Below are positions 11,248 to 21,209 of a stretch of 64,000 bases of DNA, in pieces. The notes beneath the pieces are model-generated. The model did not search any database, was not told the origin of the DNA, and worked only from the letters and a program-made list of their open reading frames with translations. Both the position numbers and the translations under genes were made by a program. Position 1 is the stretch's first letter. Every line of letters begins with the position of its first letter. The stretch is taken from positions 6,853,434 to 6,917,433 of the forward strand of contig NC_092795.1 of NCBI RefSeq assembly GCF_918797505.1, given 5' to 3'. This stretch comes from Bemisia tabaci (Eukaryota; Arthropoda; Insecta; Hemiptera; Aleyrodidae).

Positions 11248-11492
11248 CGCGTCACACAGTGGACCGATTTAATAGGAAAGGTCGGACTAAATTTGGAATC
11301 TTTAAGAGCTTATAATTCCGTTCATACAAAATTTTGAGGTCATAAAAGTGGTTCCATTGGTTTCCTCGTGAAATGTTCTTCTCTGAGCCTCCCTTGAAAT
11401 TTAAAATGTGACGAAATAAATGTCAAAATTTGCAGTTTTAGTCTAAAACTTAATGTCCGACCTCTTTAATTGACTTGGTCCAGTGTGCGTCA
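11248..11492. mobile_element. MITE family J, copy 1
   Basis: Inverted ends CGTCACACAGTGGACCGA and GGTCCAGTGTGCGTCAG. The arms also pair across AGGAAAGGTCGGACTAAATT and TTAATGTCCGACCTCTTTAA. Closely related copies are at 17368, 32879 and 46348. Confidence 0.85.
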
Positions 11493-11884
11493 GAGGAAAG
11501 GGTTAATAATATTCCTTGCTTTCCACAATTTCGCGCGAACCGAAAAAATCGGTCGACCGGTGGGAAATTTCTTTAAAATTGTGGTAAGGAGGGCTTAATC
11601 AACGCGTATTTTACCATTTTTATGCCGGACGTCGCAGAAAAAAGAGAGAGAGAGAGAGAGAGAGAAAGAAAGAATCAAATTCGAAGGCTATCCCCAATTT
11701 TGGATTGTTGCTGGCGATCAGATAAAATATCGGTGAAATTTTCAGTTGGAAATGCCCAAGAATCCACAGTTTAAATTGGCATTTGCGAGGGGAAATTTGG
11801 CAACATTGACATGTAATTACGTTCTTTCGTGGGGGAACGAAGATTTGTAGTATTCTTCGTTCTGGATCTGCTGTGGATGTTAAT
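11493..11884. other. Spacer with GA repeat and family D end
   Basis: A GA microsatellite lies at about 11645-11666. GGGGAAATTTGGCAACATTG followed by TAATTACGTTCTTTCG at about 11790-11830 matches a family D terminus. Otherwise nothing is seen. Confidence 0.5.
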
Positions 11885-12183
11885 CAGGGTGTCTAGCATC
11901 AGGATTTTCCCGATTCTATCAGGATTTGAGGTCAATCAGGATTTAATCCCGATTTCATCAGGATTTGAGGCAAAATCGGTCGTAAAATCAGGATTTGAGA
12001 ATAGTCGGCAGTCCGATCGAATTTTTTTATGCTTTCGAATACGCTTATGCTGAAATTTTAATTTTTATCCGCAAAAAATCAGGATTTGGAAAAATCATGG
12101 AATCAGGATGTAGCAGTCCAAAATCAGGATAAATCAGGATTCCATCAGGATTTTCCCCAAATGAAAGAAAACTAGACACCCTG
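11885..12183. mobile_element. Family S transposon, short copy
   Basis: Ends CAGGGTGTCTAGCATC and AACTAGACACCCTG. The interior is a patchwork of ATCAGGATTT and AAATCAGGAT motifs. Flanks TTAAT and TTAAC are nearly identical, perhaps a target duplication. About 299 bp, non-coding. Confidence 0.85.
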
Positions 12184-12599
12184 TTAACTCAAATTTTGAG
12201 GCGACTTGGCGAGCGCGCTTCCAGGATTGACGGGACGGCTGAGCGCTTGGCCCTAACCTCCCTCAAATCGGACGGAGTTGAGGACGAAAATTTGATAGCA
12301 TTGTCGAGCTCGCTTTTAAGTTTTTTTCAATGAGTTTCCCGCTTCCGCTTCCCGATTTTAATTGTCAACTTCCCCGCCTTAATTACGCTGTTCAAACTTT
12401 CTCCTTCCCCGCGGAATTATTTTTTTATTCTCTTTTTTTTTAATGTTTTCTTGCGGTAATTTCGCTTTCCTTAAACGGTTTGGAGCCATAAACGGAACTT
12501 GAGCTTGCGCCAAGTCTTCATAACTTTTAGAATTTTTTCCCCCGCCCTTCTCATCGGTAGTTGATTATCCTCTTTATCCAACCCTTAAACCCCGTTGCA
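12184..12599. other. Spacer without recognised features
   Basis: Pyrimidine-rich in places; no gene or repeat matched. Confidence 0.45.
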
Positions 12600-12656
12600 A
12601 TTTTATACAGCGGACTGATTGTTGAAATTGGTTGACAAAGCGGTAGGCAGAGAAAA
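12600..12656. repeat. Family M fragment
   Basis: CAGCGGACTGATTGTTGAAA and GGTTGACAAAGCG match the terminal arm of the complete family M palindrome at 17092-17364. Only one end is present. Confidence 0.6.
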
Positions 12657-12659
12657 CAA

Positions 12660-12994
12660 GGGGAATATGGAGGCACAGTAAGTTGGAAATGCAGCCAACG
12701 TGTGTTAAAATCCAGAAATCTGGAAAATCTCAATGCAGAGGGAAAAAGCTCATTCGAGCACAATTCTCCCTTAAAAAGATACGCTGTTTGGTGTTACACT
12801 AGTTACACCATTCAGGAAGGCAACTGCTGATTGCAGCCTCCTGAATTTTCTGCTGCCAAGCTCGGAAAATTCAGAATATCCAGAAGGCTGCAATCAGCAG
12901 TTGCCTTCCTGAATGGTTGTAATTAGTGTTGCACCAAACAGCTGATCTCTTTGAGGGTATATAGTACTCGAAGGAGCTTTTTCCCTTTTTTCGT
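12660..12994. mobile_element. Long hairpin element, family L
   Basis: An inner pair of nearly perfect 58-bp arms (12783-12840 and 12885-12942) starts GCTGTTTGGTGTTACACTAG and includes CTGCTGATTGCAGCCT. The pairing extends outward through AGGGAAAAAGCTC and GAGCTTTTTCCCT. The outer left part (CCAACGTGTGTTAAAATCCA) is found in reverse orientation at 29150 and 31368. Confidence 0.8.
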
Positions 12995-13192
12995 CAATAA
13001 TTTAAAAAAATATGACTTTTTTTATGACTCAGTACGCATTAATTGCCGCAATTTGGAGGAAAACTTGTGATTCTTACCCCAGTTTTCCCGGATTTCCTCT
13101 TATAAATCCTTGTTTTGGGGCCTCTCATTTTCACACCCGACCACTCCCAACCTGCTCGGTCACAACATGATCGAGAAGTTCTTGCACACATG

Positions 13193-13432
13193 CTGTCGTA
13201 CTAAGGAAGAACGCCGCGCCGCGCCGTATAAACATTCGAAAGTTGCCGAATTTCCTCCCCTGAAATGTTTATTTTTAAGGAATGTTATGAATGTTTTATC
13301 TTGACATTTTCAGATAGTTTAGAATTAATTACATAAAATAAATTATCTGAGTTTTCCCGAAAATTCGTATTTCATCTAAGGAAATTTGGCAACTGACGAA
13401 GGTTTATACGGCATTCTTCCTTAGCACGGTAG
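13193..13432. mobile_element. MITE family A, copy 4
   Basis: Ends CTGTCGTACTAAGGAAGAAC and TTCTTCCTTAGCACGGTAG. The flanks CATG and CATA agree in 3 of 4 bases. A local CGCCGCGCCGCGCCG slippage expands the left arm. Confidence 0.86.
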
Positions 13433-13475
13433 CATAAGAGCCCTGTTTCCCGACTACCGCACTTATCGATGTTCT

Positions 13476-14193
13476 TTAGGCCCTGTCCACACGAGCGTGG
13501 TTCGGGGAACTTATTCGACGAACTGCTCAGTTCCCGGAACTTGTTCCTTGAAAGGGGGGATGCTGTCCACACGAGTTCGCCCGAACTGGAACCGGAACTT
13601 CAATAAAACTATACAATTATTGCAAAATAATAGCTTATTACAGGGGTGCACAATATACTAGATCACGCGATAAATTATCGCGTGAAATTGTGGAAGGCCT
13701 TCCCGATTTTCGAAAGCGCAATCACGCGATAAAGTATCGCGTGAAAATGTGGAAGCGTCCCAAATTTTGTGGAACTTTTTTTTTTTCTTTCTTTCTTTTC
13801 GTTTCTTTTCTCGCTCTTCACTTTGAATCTCATATTTTTCACCGAAACAAAAAAAAGGTCATCACTTTTTGTGGAAGGAGTCACGAAATTGTGGAAATTT
13901 TTTGAAAATTTTTTGTGGAAGAGGAAAAGCTTATCGCGCGAAATTGTGGAAGCATAGTAAAATGTGCACCCCTGGCTTATTACAGCCGCCAAAGTAACAA
14001 AAATAAATGTCAAGACATGTAAAGGACGTAAGAAACAAAAACAAACAAATTCACATCAAAAGAAACATATGTAGAAGCTCGGAGTACGGGGGAAGTTCCG
14101 GGTTTATGAGGAATAAGTTTTCAGCTCAGCTAAAACTAGTGCCGGGAACAAGTTTCTTGAACTAAGTTCCGCGCTCGTGTGGACAAGGCCTAA
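13476..14193. mobile_element. Transposon with GGCCCTGTCCACACGAGCG ends
   Basis: The left end TTAGGCCCTGTCCACACGAG and right end CTCGTGTGGACAAGGCCTAA are inverted. Inner arms carry CGGGAACTTGTTCC / GGAACAAGTTTC blocks. The element is interrupted by the hAT-like insertion at 13641-13974; without it and one duplication copy it is about 376 bp. No transposase is present. Confidence 0.85.
13641..13974. mobile_element. Nested hAT-like MITE
   Basis: Terminal inverted repeats CAGGGGTGCAC and GTGCACCCCTG. An exact 8-bp duplication GCTTATTA flanks it (13633-13640 and 13975-13982). An internal ATCACGCGATAAATTATCGC motif is repeated twice in the left half and partly in the right. The CAG...CTG ends with an 8-bp duplication fit the hAT superfamily. 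The frames read inside (for example 13675-14013 on the minus strand) are low complexity. Confidence 0.92.
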
Positions 14194-14617
14194 GGGCTTG
14201 AAAAATCGTGGATTTTAGGCGAGGATCCGCGACCTTGGTAACGTTTCCGCGAGTGCGTCCCGTCCGGCGAAGCGGGAGGATCTATTTCAGTGCCGAGGCC
14301 GCCTCGCGGCGGGGCACGTGAAACTGCAGAAGGGTGGGAAATTATACGCCAGGTGAGCGAGGCACTCTCCCGTAGCCGCCCCTCCACGCATCGCCCATCA
14401 CCCATCACACCCATCGGCATCGCCCACGGCCGCAATGCGTGTTCACCGCTCCCAACTGGGGTAGTCATTCAGTGGGACCACCAGACGGATCCAGGGTTGC
14501 AGTTTTTATCCCCCGCAGTAAAATCAGGGGATCGTGACGAGCCCTGGAAAGCCGAACCTCAATCGGTCTGATGCACACTAGAGATACAGGATACAGCCAA
14601 TCGAATGGGGTTTATTC

Positions 14618-14620
<3 letters not shown>
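14194..14620. other. GC-rich patch with a possible small exon
   Basis: GC and CpG content are high over 14220-14470. A candidate exon at 14290-14352 is listed separately. The stretch ends in the A52 tract and no other feature is supported. Confidence 0.4.
14290..14352 (+). CDS. Weak candidate small exon
   Basis: GATCTATTTCAG ends at 14289 and a good donor, CAG|GTGAGC, starts at 14353. The 63-bp body is GC-rich and open in two frames, one reading CRGRLAAGHVKLQKGGKLYA. The acceptor's pyrimidine tract is weak and no homology is recognised, so this may be chance. Confidence 0.15.

Positions 14621-14672
<52 letters not shown>
14621..14672. repeat. Poly-A tract, 52 A
   Basis: An uninterrupted run of 52 A. 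It could be a retroposed 3' tail in + orientation or microsatellite growth. A 22-bp palindrome TTACCGCA-accgt-TTGCGGTAA follows at 14674-14696. No target duplication was identified. Confidence 0.95.
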
Positions 14673-14675
<3 letters not shown>

Positions 14676-14696
14676 ACCGCAACCGTTTGCGGTAAA

Positions 14697-15193
14697 CCTG
14701 GAAAACAAAGGCCCGTACGCTCGTGAGTAATTTTTTGGTACATATTCTACTAGCGAATTTAACGTTAACTTATTAGTTATATCGCCCGAAAAATATGTTG
14801 AGCATGTCGGAATTGTCTACAACACTCTCTGAAATGCATAGTTAGTTCTCTACCAAGCGAAGGAACGTATCAAATCCTTAATATTCCAAGGTTGCTATAT
14901 ATTGGCATAATCCTGTTTTTTATACGAGAATGATAGCGCAATTTCTGTTCAAAATTCCTGTGCTCCGTGATGGTAATTCATGGAAAAATATGTGAAGGTT
15001 TCATTGAAAAATGTCCCATAATTTCTGAGTACAAATAAAAATTGTGAACGGTATTTTGGAAACGTTGGAATACAGTTACATTCGTCCGTCTAGGGAACGA
15101 CGAATTATTCACGCATTTTCAATTTCTTCGCGCTCATGGGGGATTTATCATTATTCCCCGGCAGTCAAGCTAAAAAGATTAACAATTTCCAGG
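14697..15193. other. Spacer with one family D end
   Basis: GGAATACAGTTACATTCGTC then CGTCTAGGGAACGACG at 15066-15102 resembles a family D terminus. Otherwise AT-rich with no gene. Confidence 0.4.
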
Positions 15194-15262
15194 ACAGTTT
15201 GCCTTCAATTTTTAGTGTAGGCAACACGAGCTCCCGCGTGGTCGAATAGTGGTATCATCATG
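15194..15262. repeat. Dispersed repeat family I, copy 3
   Basis: CAGTTTGCCTTCAATTTTTA then GTAGGCAACACGAGCTC and GTGGTCGAATAGTGGTATC, the same order as at 2407 and 2551. Confidence 0.7.
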
Positions 15263-15827
15263 TAGTGGCAAGGTCACAAGGGATATGGTCTTAATCGTTA
15301 TCACGTTTAATGTCAATAGTTTTGAATAATTTGATTTCCCTCAATTTGAAATAAAAGAGAGCGTGCTTTTTGTCCAGTTTTACTACTCTCGGTTGGTTCT
15401 ATCTCTAGGGTGCAACAGAGCCACCGATTTCAGTCTAGATTGCGTTGTCATGAAATAATTTTCGCAGTTTGCCGAAATCTGTTGGAAAATATTGGCAATG
15501 CCTGACCGGCATCAATTTGAATAAATTAAACATTCATATGAATGAAGTGACCACAAGCAGCGGAAATTTGCGAAAAGCCGCGACCACATGTGATTGCCCA
15601 CGAAACCGCGATCTCACGCGAACACCAGCAAGGACATTAAATAAAATAAAAATAATAATCAATATTCCATGTAACAATCATAAAGCGAATTTCTGCAAGG
15701 AGCCTTTCACCGTCAATTTTGGCCCAGCCCACTGTAAACATTTCCCCATTCAGTCTACCTTTGTACCATTGACCCAGAGAAGACCTACATTTTACTTCGT
15801 AACTTTGTATTTTCCCTCCCTTTAAAA
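15263..15827. other. Spacer without recognised features
   Basis: A 118-codon frame at 15469-15825 begins at a non-ATG codon, shows no domain and runs up to a transposon border. I do not treat it as a gene. Confidence 0.45.
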
Positions 15828-16346
15828 CAGGGTGTCTACCGTCCGTAAAAGCCAAAACTTATCAGGGAATTCGATATGATCAGAAAAATATCAGTAAAAT
15901 CGGTCATGGATCAGGAAATTCTGAGTGCTTCTAGCATGTTTTTAACAGTTTATTATAGTAAGTATACTTAACTTAGTGGATGGCGTTCGACAGAATTGAA
16001 TCAAGCCACATCAACTATTGCCACATTTAATTTGACAATTCAATTCTTTACATAATTACGGTTGTGCGGATTTTTGTTCATGAATCAGTGACTTTTTCTA
16101 GAAAGTACGAAGCAAAGTCCTTAAATTTTTTAAAGAAATCCGCATAAACGTTATCTTGTAAAAACTTAAATTGCCCAGTTACATTTGGCCATAGCTGATG
16201 TGACTTGGTTCCTTCCTGCTAAACGCGGCCCAGATATATTGGTTTGTAAAATCTGACAAGTGTCAATTTATTCGCGCAAAAAATCGAGGAATATCATTTA
16301 AAATTCCAGGAAAATCCCTAAATACGTCTAATACCGAGACACCCTG
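15828..16346. mobile_element. Family S transposon with nested family Q
   Basis: Ends CAGGGTGTCTACCG and CGAGACACCCTG. Subterminal TATCAGGGAATTCGATATGA on the left is typical of S. A family Q element occupies 15977-16232. Without it the S copy is about 263 bp, similar to the copies at 11885 and 29918. Confidence 0.86.
15977..16232. mobile_element. MITE family Q, copy 1 (nested)
   Basis: The arms are TCAAGCCACATCAACTATTG on the left and CATAGCTGATGTGACTTGGT with CTGCTAAACGCGGCCCA on the right. An inner pair TTGTGCGGATTTTTG and AAATCCGCATAAACG is also inverted. Copies lie at 16404, 27835 and 58528. Confidence 0.82.
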
Positions 16347-16403
16347 TATACCTAACCGAGGAAGTATTAATCAATTTAATGCGTTCAAAATTTGAATATC
16401 ATT

Positions 16404-16659
16404 TGGACAGAGTTAAACAGAAAGGAACCAAGCCACAAGCCACATCGAAATCGAACCGAGAAAAAGAGGTTTAAAGTTTAGCTCCTGCATAAGACTCAGT
16501 GTAGAAGATAAACTTTAAGTTCAATTTCTGCAAAATTTGCTCCAACAAACACTTTGAATTTTTGGCGATCGATAGTAGAGTAGTGGTTGAGTTCAAAACC
16601 ACTCATAACTCAATTTTTTCCAAAATGTGGGTTGGTTCCTTTCTGCTTAAGTTAGTCCA
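16404..16659. mobile_element. MITE family Q, diverged copy 2
   Basis: Ends TGGACAGAGTTAAACAGAAA and CTTTCTGCTTAAGTTAGTCC plus A, with GGAACCAAGCC against GGTTGGTTCC. The interior differs from the other Q copies, so this is a subfamily that shares only the ends. Confidence 0.75.
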
Positions 16660-17091
16660 TTTGGAAGAAAAGAAGTGATTCGACAACGGTGTTTCGGTTT
16701 AATTAGTTCCATAAATTGAATTCTAAAATTAGGGGGACATGCTCGCATGCACCGTGCTCTCGTCATATTTACAATGCGTAACCCTGCATTGACGTTATGA
16801 TGCCTTTTTTCGCCGAGCCCTCCTCGGTCCTCGCACAAAGCGTTTTTCTTTGTTCCTCGATTAAGCCGACCCTGCGCCGCGCGTGTATGCAAATGCATTC
16901 ACGTCGAATTCAAAATCATCAGCGCTTCCAATCCCGCGTCCAACATCTTGTCACTCGCTTCCGTTGTCTTTGATCGCTGGCTAATTAGTTATTTTACTGC
17001 GCTGTGCTGTGCGTCGGGTGGTAAAAACGAGCAGGTTGGAACGTAAAATGCATAATTACAAACGAATTCTCTACCTCTGCTCTGTCGCACT
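16660..17091. other. Spacer without recognised features
   Basis: No supported gene. The minus-strand frame at 16647-16898 overlaps the preceding element and is not credible. Confidence 0.4.
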
Positions 17092-17364
17092 GCGGGTCGA
17101 TTATTGAAATTGATAGACAAAGCTTTCGACAAAGAAGACGTAGGGGTTATGGAGCGATCCTATTTGTTGAAATGCGTGGTTCTTATAGACTAAGGGAGAA
17201 AATGATGGACTAACTGTCGGGTTTCTCGTGGGTTGCCGTTAGTTTGTTTATTACCCACTGCCCTTGTCCATTGCAACCACCAGCTTTCATCAATAGGATC
17301 CCTTCATATCCCTTTTGTCATCTTTGTCTATAGCTTTGTCTATCAATTTCAATAATCGGCCCGC
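17092..17364. mobile_element. Complete family M palindrome
   Basis: Arms GCGGGTCGATTATTGAAATT and AATTTCAATAATCGGCCCGC, followed by GATAGACAAAGC against GCTTTGTCTATC. Pairing continues through GATCCTATTTGTTGAAA and TTTCATCAATAGGATC. One-sided fragments of the same family occur at 12600, 29856, 36655 and 50045. Confidence 0.85.
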
Positions 17365-17367
17365 TGA

Positions 17368-17615
17368 AACGTCGCACAGTGGATCGAGTAAACAGGAGAG
17401 GTCGGAAAAAATTTGGAAACTTTAAACGCTTACAACTCCATTTCTGCAAACTTTTGAGGTTCTGAAAGTGGTTTCATTAGTTTTCTCGTGAAATTTTCTT
17501 CTAGGAGCACCCCTTGAATTTTAAAATGTGACGGAATAAACATCAAAATTTTCAGTTGTAGTCAAACATTTCATGTCCGATCTCTCCAATTGACTCGATC
17601 CACTGTGCGTCGTTT
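17368..17615. mobile_element. MITE family J, copy 2
   Basis: Ends AAACGTCGCACAGTGGATCG and CGATCCACTGTGCGTCGTTT. The interior keeps GGAGAGGTCGGA and TCCGATCTCTCC arms. It abuts the family M element, leaving a 3-bp gap. Confidence 0.88.
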
Positions 17616-17759
17616 GAACTTTAGGGCGTTGTCAAATATCCTTTGATAGAATACGGATGTATCGATAAAGTCGTAAATATATTTTTTTTCTAAATTTTTG
17701 AGACAACTTTGTTTGCAATTTATCGATAGTACGTATCTGAAAATTTCAAAGAAAAATAT

Positions 17760-17930
17760 GCCCAACTTTCTTTCAGTGGCATGGCGTGCTTGATATATCG
17801 ACTGATCCAATGTTTAAACCTATGGAAAAGGATCGATGAACTAGGTCTTCGTAACGAACATTTTAATACCTAATCGATTCTTTATCATAGTTCAAATGAG
17901 GAAACATCGATAATCGATCATTCAAGCCTC
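17760..17930. mobile_element. Hairpin MITE family N, copy 2
   Basis: TTGATATATCGACTGATC and TTTAAACCTATGGAAAAGGA on the left pair with AATCGATTCTTTATCATAGT and CGATAATCGATC on the right. Same plan as 40259 and 47815. Confidence 0.65.
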
Positions 17931-17949
17931 GCCACTGCTTTCTTCCAAA

Positions 17950-18024
17950 ATACATTTTCTTATCAGGGGAAATTTGGCAACTCTTCGAGCTTTCATACGG
18001 CGTTTTTTTCTTAGCAGGGCAGCA
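17950..18024. mobile_element. Family A, right end only
   Basis: AGGGGAAATTTGGCAACTCT, then TTTCATACGGCG and TTCTTAGCAGGGCAG match the right arm of family A. The left arm is missing. Confidence 0.72.
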
Positions 18025-18034
18025 TTACGTTCTG

Positions 18035-18202
18035 TAGTAATCGATACTTGGGTATTCGCTTTCCGCACGTTTTCCTGCCAACATTGTTTTACCTCCATTT
18101 AAACATATGAGAATGTATCGATTCTTGGAGGGGCCAAATGCTCCGACAGGAGTCGATTTTTCATCACAGGTTTAAGTAAATGGAGGAAAACCAGTGTAAC
18201 TA
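18035..18202. mobile_element. Hairpin MITE family N-like
   Basis: GTTTTACCTCCATTTAAACA on the left pairs with GTTTAAGTAAATGGAGGAAA on the right, around ATGTATCGATTC and AGTCGATTTTTC. It is closest to the copy at 9801. Confidence 0.6.
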
Positions 18203-19026
18203 GAGCTCCATAACGCGCAAAACTCGTTGACCATTCATTGTCAGAAAGCGCCCCAGCTTTCCTGTGCTAAAAAATACCAATTGCTACATTCTCAGTGTAC
18301 ATTATGTATAGGCACCATAATATCGAATATTTTCGTCCATGAATTTGTAGACACGATGTTCCAAAACCCATCTTGTTTACCGTAAATTTACATTTTGCTA
18401 CGTCAGATGCGTAACACATCTAGGATTGTGTGTAGGTGTCAAATTTTTGACCGTTGTTTATACTTAAGAATTTTTGGCTTCGAACCGTCAACATTCCAAA
18501 ATTCGAGGAAGGAGCAGACGAAAAAGTGGTCCGGAAATTACTAAATTCGTGGGTGTCAATTTAGCTACACTTAATCTTTTGCTTTTGACGCAGATTTGAA
18601 TTGTCATCATGTATCGAGAGTTTTATACCGGTACCATTATGGAGCAAAGGCTCGTCAGTTGAGAACATTTTATGAAAGCAAAGTTAAAATCATATTTTTT
18701 GCCTGATAGGTATTAATTTTAAGAAAAGACAATATTCCAAATCTAAGTACTAAAGTTTGCAACTTGACCTGTTCGACTTTTTTTTACCCTTTCATAACGA
18801 TGGAAATGGGGTTCCGCAATTCATCGTATTTCCCACCTCTGGTATTTCCTTCTGATTTCCCACGCTGAATTATTCCGGATCCGTCAATGCTGCAAAATGT
18901 TTTGGGTGTCGGAGGACCAACGATTTTAATTTTCGCAGCTACTCAAATCGGTTTCTTGGAGGCATAGAATGCAGTTCACTGGAAACTGTCATGGCTATCA
19001 GACTCTCTTACTTTAATTCCCGCATG

Positions 19027-19031
<5 letters not shown>
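18203..19031. other. Spacer without recognised features
   Basis: About 0.8 kb of mixed-composition DNA. I see no gene, repeat ends or RNA. Confidence 0.45.
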
Positions 19032-19072
<41 letters not shown>

Positions 19073-19080
19073 AGAGAGAG
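19032..19080. repeat. Poly-A(38) joined to GA repeat
   Basis: 38 A (19032-19069) followed directly by five to six GA units. A compound microsatellite, possibly grown from a retroposed tail. Confidence 0.95.
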
Positions 19081-19740
19081 AAAAAAATGTGAAGAATCTT
19101 AAGAAATACGTTATAAATTGTCGGATTGCATTGTAACTTGATGCAGAGACGCTGCCATCATCAAAAATCTGCACTCAAGCATCGAGAAATTCCGCCAGAA
19201 CATAGATGCGGGTGCAAGGCATAATCTTCCTTCCCGTTCCTGGAACAGACCTATCATAGTGTACGGAGCGTCGTATTCAGTTCCAGGATATTTTATTGTA
19301 TTCTTCAGTTATTTCAACTGTTTAATACTTTCCCGGTTCAATTCTTCTTCAGAAAATGCCCTGGAACTTTAACGCGAAGTTAGCTTTTTTGCGGCGACAG
19401 TGTTTATAAGTTTCCTCGATTTCCTTTTGCATATCCAGAGAGGTTTTCACAGAGACATCATTTGCGGAATGGCGGAAAATGGCACAAATGGAGAAAACTT
19501 TTTTAAACCGATTTTCCTTGATAATAAATCGATTTTAACTTGCACATGACAGCAAGACATGCTGCATGTCCTCTCAATGGATGAATGGACTGTTGTTTTG
19601 GAATAATGTCAATTTTTGCGCGTTTGTTGTTCTTTTGAAATTATTTAGGCTCTTTATGCCAATTTTTCCACGGTCGCGTTAATCCACTATCCCCTTACAC
19701 TCAGCCTCAGGTGTCTGTTGTTTATACTATCAAACTCAGC
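19081..19740. other. Spacer without recognised features
   Basis: No supported frame or repeat before the tRNA-like sequence that follows. Confidence 0.45.
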
Positions 19741-19811
19741 ACGCCTGACCCAGGATCGAACACGGGACTTTCTGAAAGGGCCAGTGTTACAACCACTACA
19801 CCACAGGAGGT
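19741..19811 (-). pseudogene. tRNA-derived sequence
   Basis: Read on the minus strand, it has a D arm with a GTGT/ACAC stem around AGTGGTTGTA, an A-box-like GTGTAGTGG and a B-box-like GTGTTCGATCC. The acceptor-like ends CTCCTG and CAGGCG are mostly complementary. The anticodon stem is poor (about 3 of 5 pairs, loop TTTCAGA) and the T stem is broken. I read this as a tRNA pseudogene or the head of a tRNA-derived SINE; the start resembles tRNA-Glu. No poly-A tail follows. Confidence 0.45.
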
Positions 19812-20410
19812 CGATGCATATTTATTACTTTGCAAATCAGAATAATTTCGTTTTTTAGTGGAATCATCACGTTCATTCAAAGTCAGTTAGTCGAATTTGG
19901 AAGAAAAATCGATCTCGAAAATGTGGTCATTACCGCTCTCTTCAATAACGCAGCAGAATCACCGTAAATTAGTCTAGACCCACGACGTATATTACCCGTA
20001 TGTTTTTTTGCTCACATTGGAATCTTCGAGCATCGATACATCGAATTCAGCATGGATGACGTTGCCATTGAATACGTCCTAGACGTAAAAACGTAGGAAC
20101 GTGTTTGAGCGGATTTTATTATTTCCCTCCTACGCATAAGCCGCAACCATCTACACATCTTCTTGCGAACCGTGCACGATCGGCCCATCGCGCGTTGTAC
20201 TTAGTGTTGTACTCGCTGGAAAGTGACGTCATGTAGAAACAATCAGAACTACACAATGAACGGCTCCTCAGAATCGAGGCCGAGTGATCTGGTTTGCCAG
20301 TCGATGAGACAACTCCCCGAATGTGTCACAACGATGACGGAATGCACTGACGCCTTCCGAGAAATAGATCATCCGAATCTCTAGCTTTCAGACGAGCTTA
20401 CCTAATTTTG
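19812..20410. other. Spacer without recognised features
   Basis: A short GCTCTCTTCAATAACGCAGCAG-like trace of a family B end lies at about 19934-19958. Nothing else is recognised. Confidence 0.35.
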
Positions 20411-20455
20411 CTATACTCAGGAAGAATGTCATATGAACATTCAGACGTTGCTCTA
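20411..20455. mobile_element. Family A, left end only
   Basis: CTATACTCAGGAAGAATGTC then ATATGAACATTCAGACGTTG matches the left arm of family A. It stops abruptly before the AAATTTCC core. Confidence 0.6.
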
Positions 20456-21034
20456 TAACCACGAATAAAAATCGGGTATTGCCAGTTATTATTTTTGTGT
20501 GCCTTTTTGCTACTATTCTTTAATTCACCGTCGATATTTTGAGGAGGGCCTCAAAGCACTAACGGTTATCCGTGGTTCACGTTTACTTGTAGGAACTGCT
20601 GTCTTTTGAAGGATCGATTCAAGCAGGGAATGACTCTTCTCGTCGAATGCGTTGACTCCTCTTGTCAAGTATACTGGAATCTTACCATTTTATCAGCTCG
20701 TAAAATCATAAAATGTTGTCTATTACTGTTCTTGGGAAACGGAGTTCGTTGTTAGTGTCAAAAAAACACGTAATTGAGATGTTAACACCGCTGCGTGGAG
20801 GAGTGCTTCGCAAACATTTTGGCACATTCAAAAATCCCGTTGTAAACAAGAGTTAAAAACTTTTCAGTTAAGTTCACGTTATCCCCCCGTCAGTTGCTCG
20901 CGACTGTCAAGGGGTGGGACAGGCAGCTCATTCCTGGCACATGCGAGCAGTCGTTGCCAGAACTCGGTTTTCTCCCCTCTTTTGAAGCAGAAAAAAAAGT
21001 TCTCTTAATCTTAAAATAACTAGTTCAATAAAAT
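20456..21034. other. Spacer without recognised features
   Basis: No gene or transposon ends recognised. Confidence 0.45.
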
Positions 21035-21157
21035 AATAAAATTCAGTGACATTTTCGGACAGATTCAACCAATAATTTCTCTGTAAGAAAAATGAGATGG
21101 CGGCGGAAATTTTGAAACGTCGCATGGCGCCTGTGATGCTTTCTTCGGAAGGAGACG
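21035..21157. mobile_element. MITE family G, right half
   Basis: AATAAAATTCAGTGACATTT, TTCGGACAGATTCAACC and GAAACGTCGCATGGCGCC match the right half of family G. The left half is absent or too decayed. Confidence 0.72.
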
Positions 21158-21209
21158 ATATGCCCTCACGTCAGAGAAGAAACGATGTCAGTAACTCTGA
21201 CTCAAATGA

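Noticed and set aside
13675..14013. 112-codon minus-strand frame rich in Lys and Ser, and two overlapping + frames
   Set aside because: All lie in the nested hAT-like MITE and reflect its CTTTCTTT low complexity.
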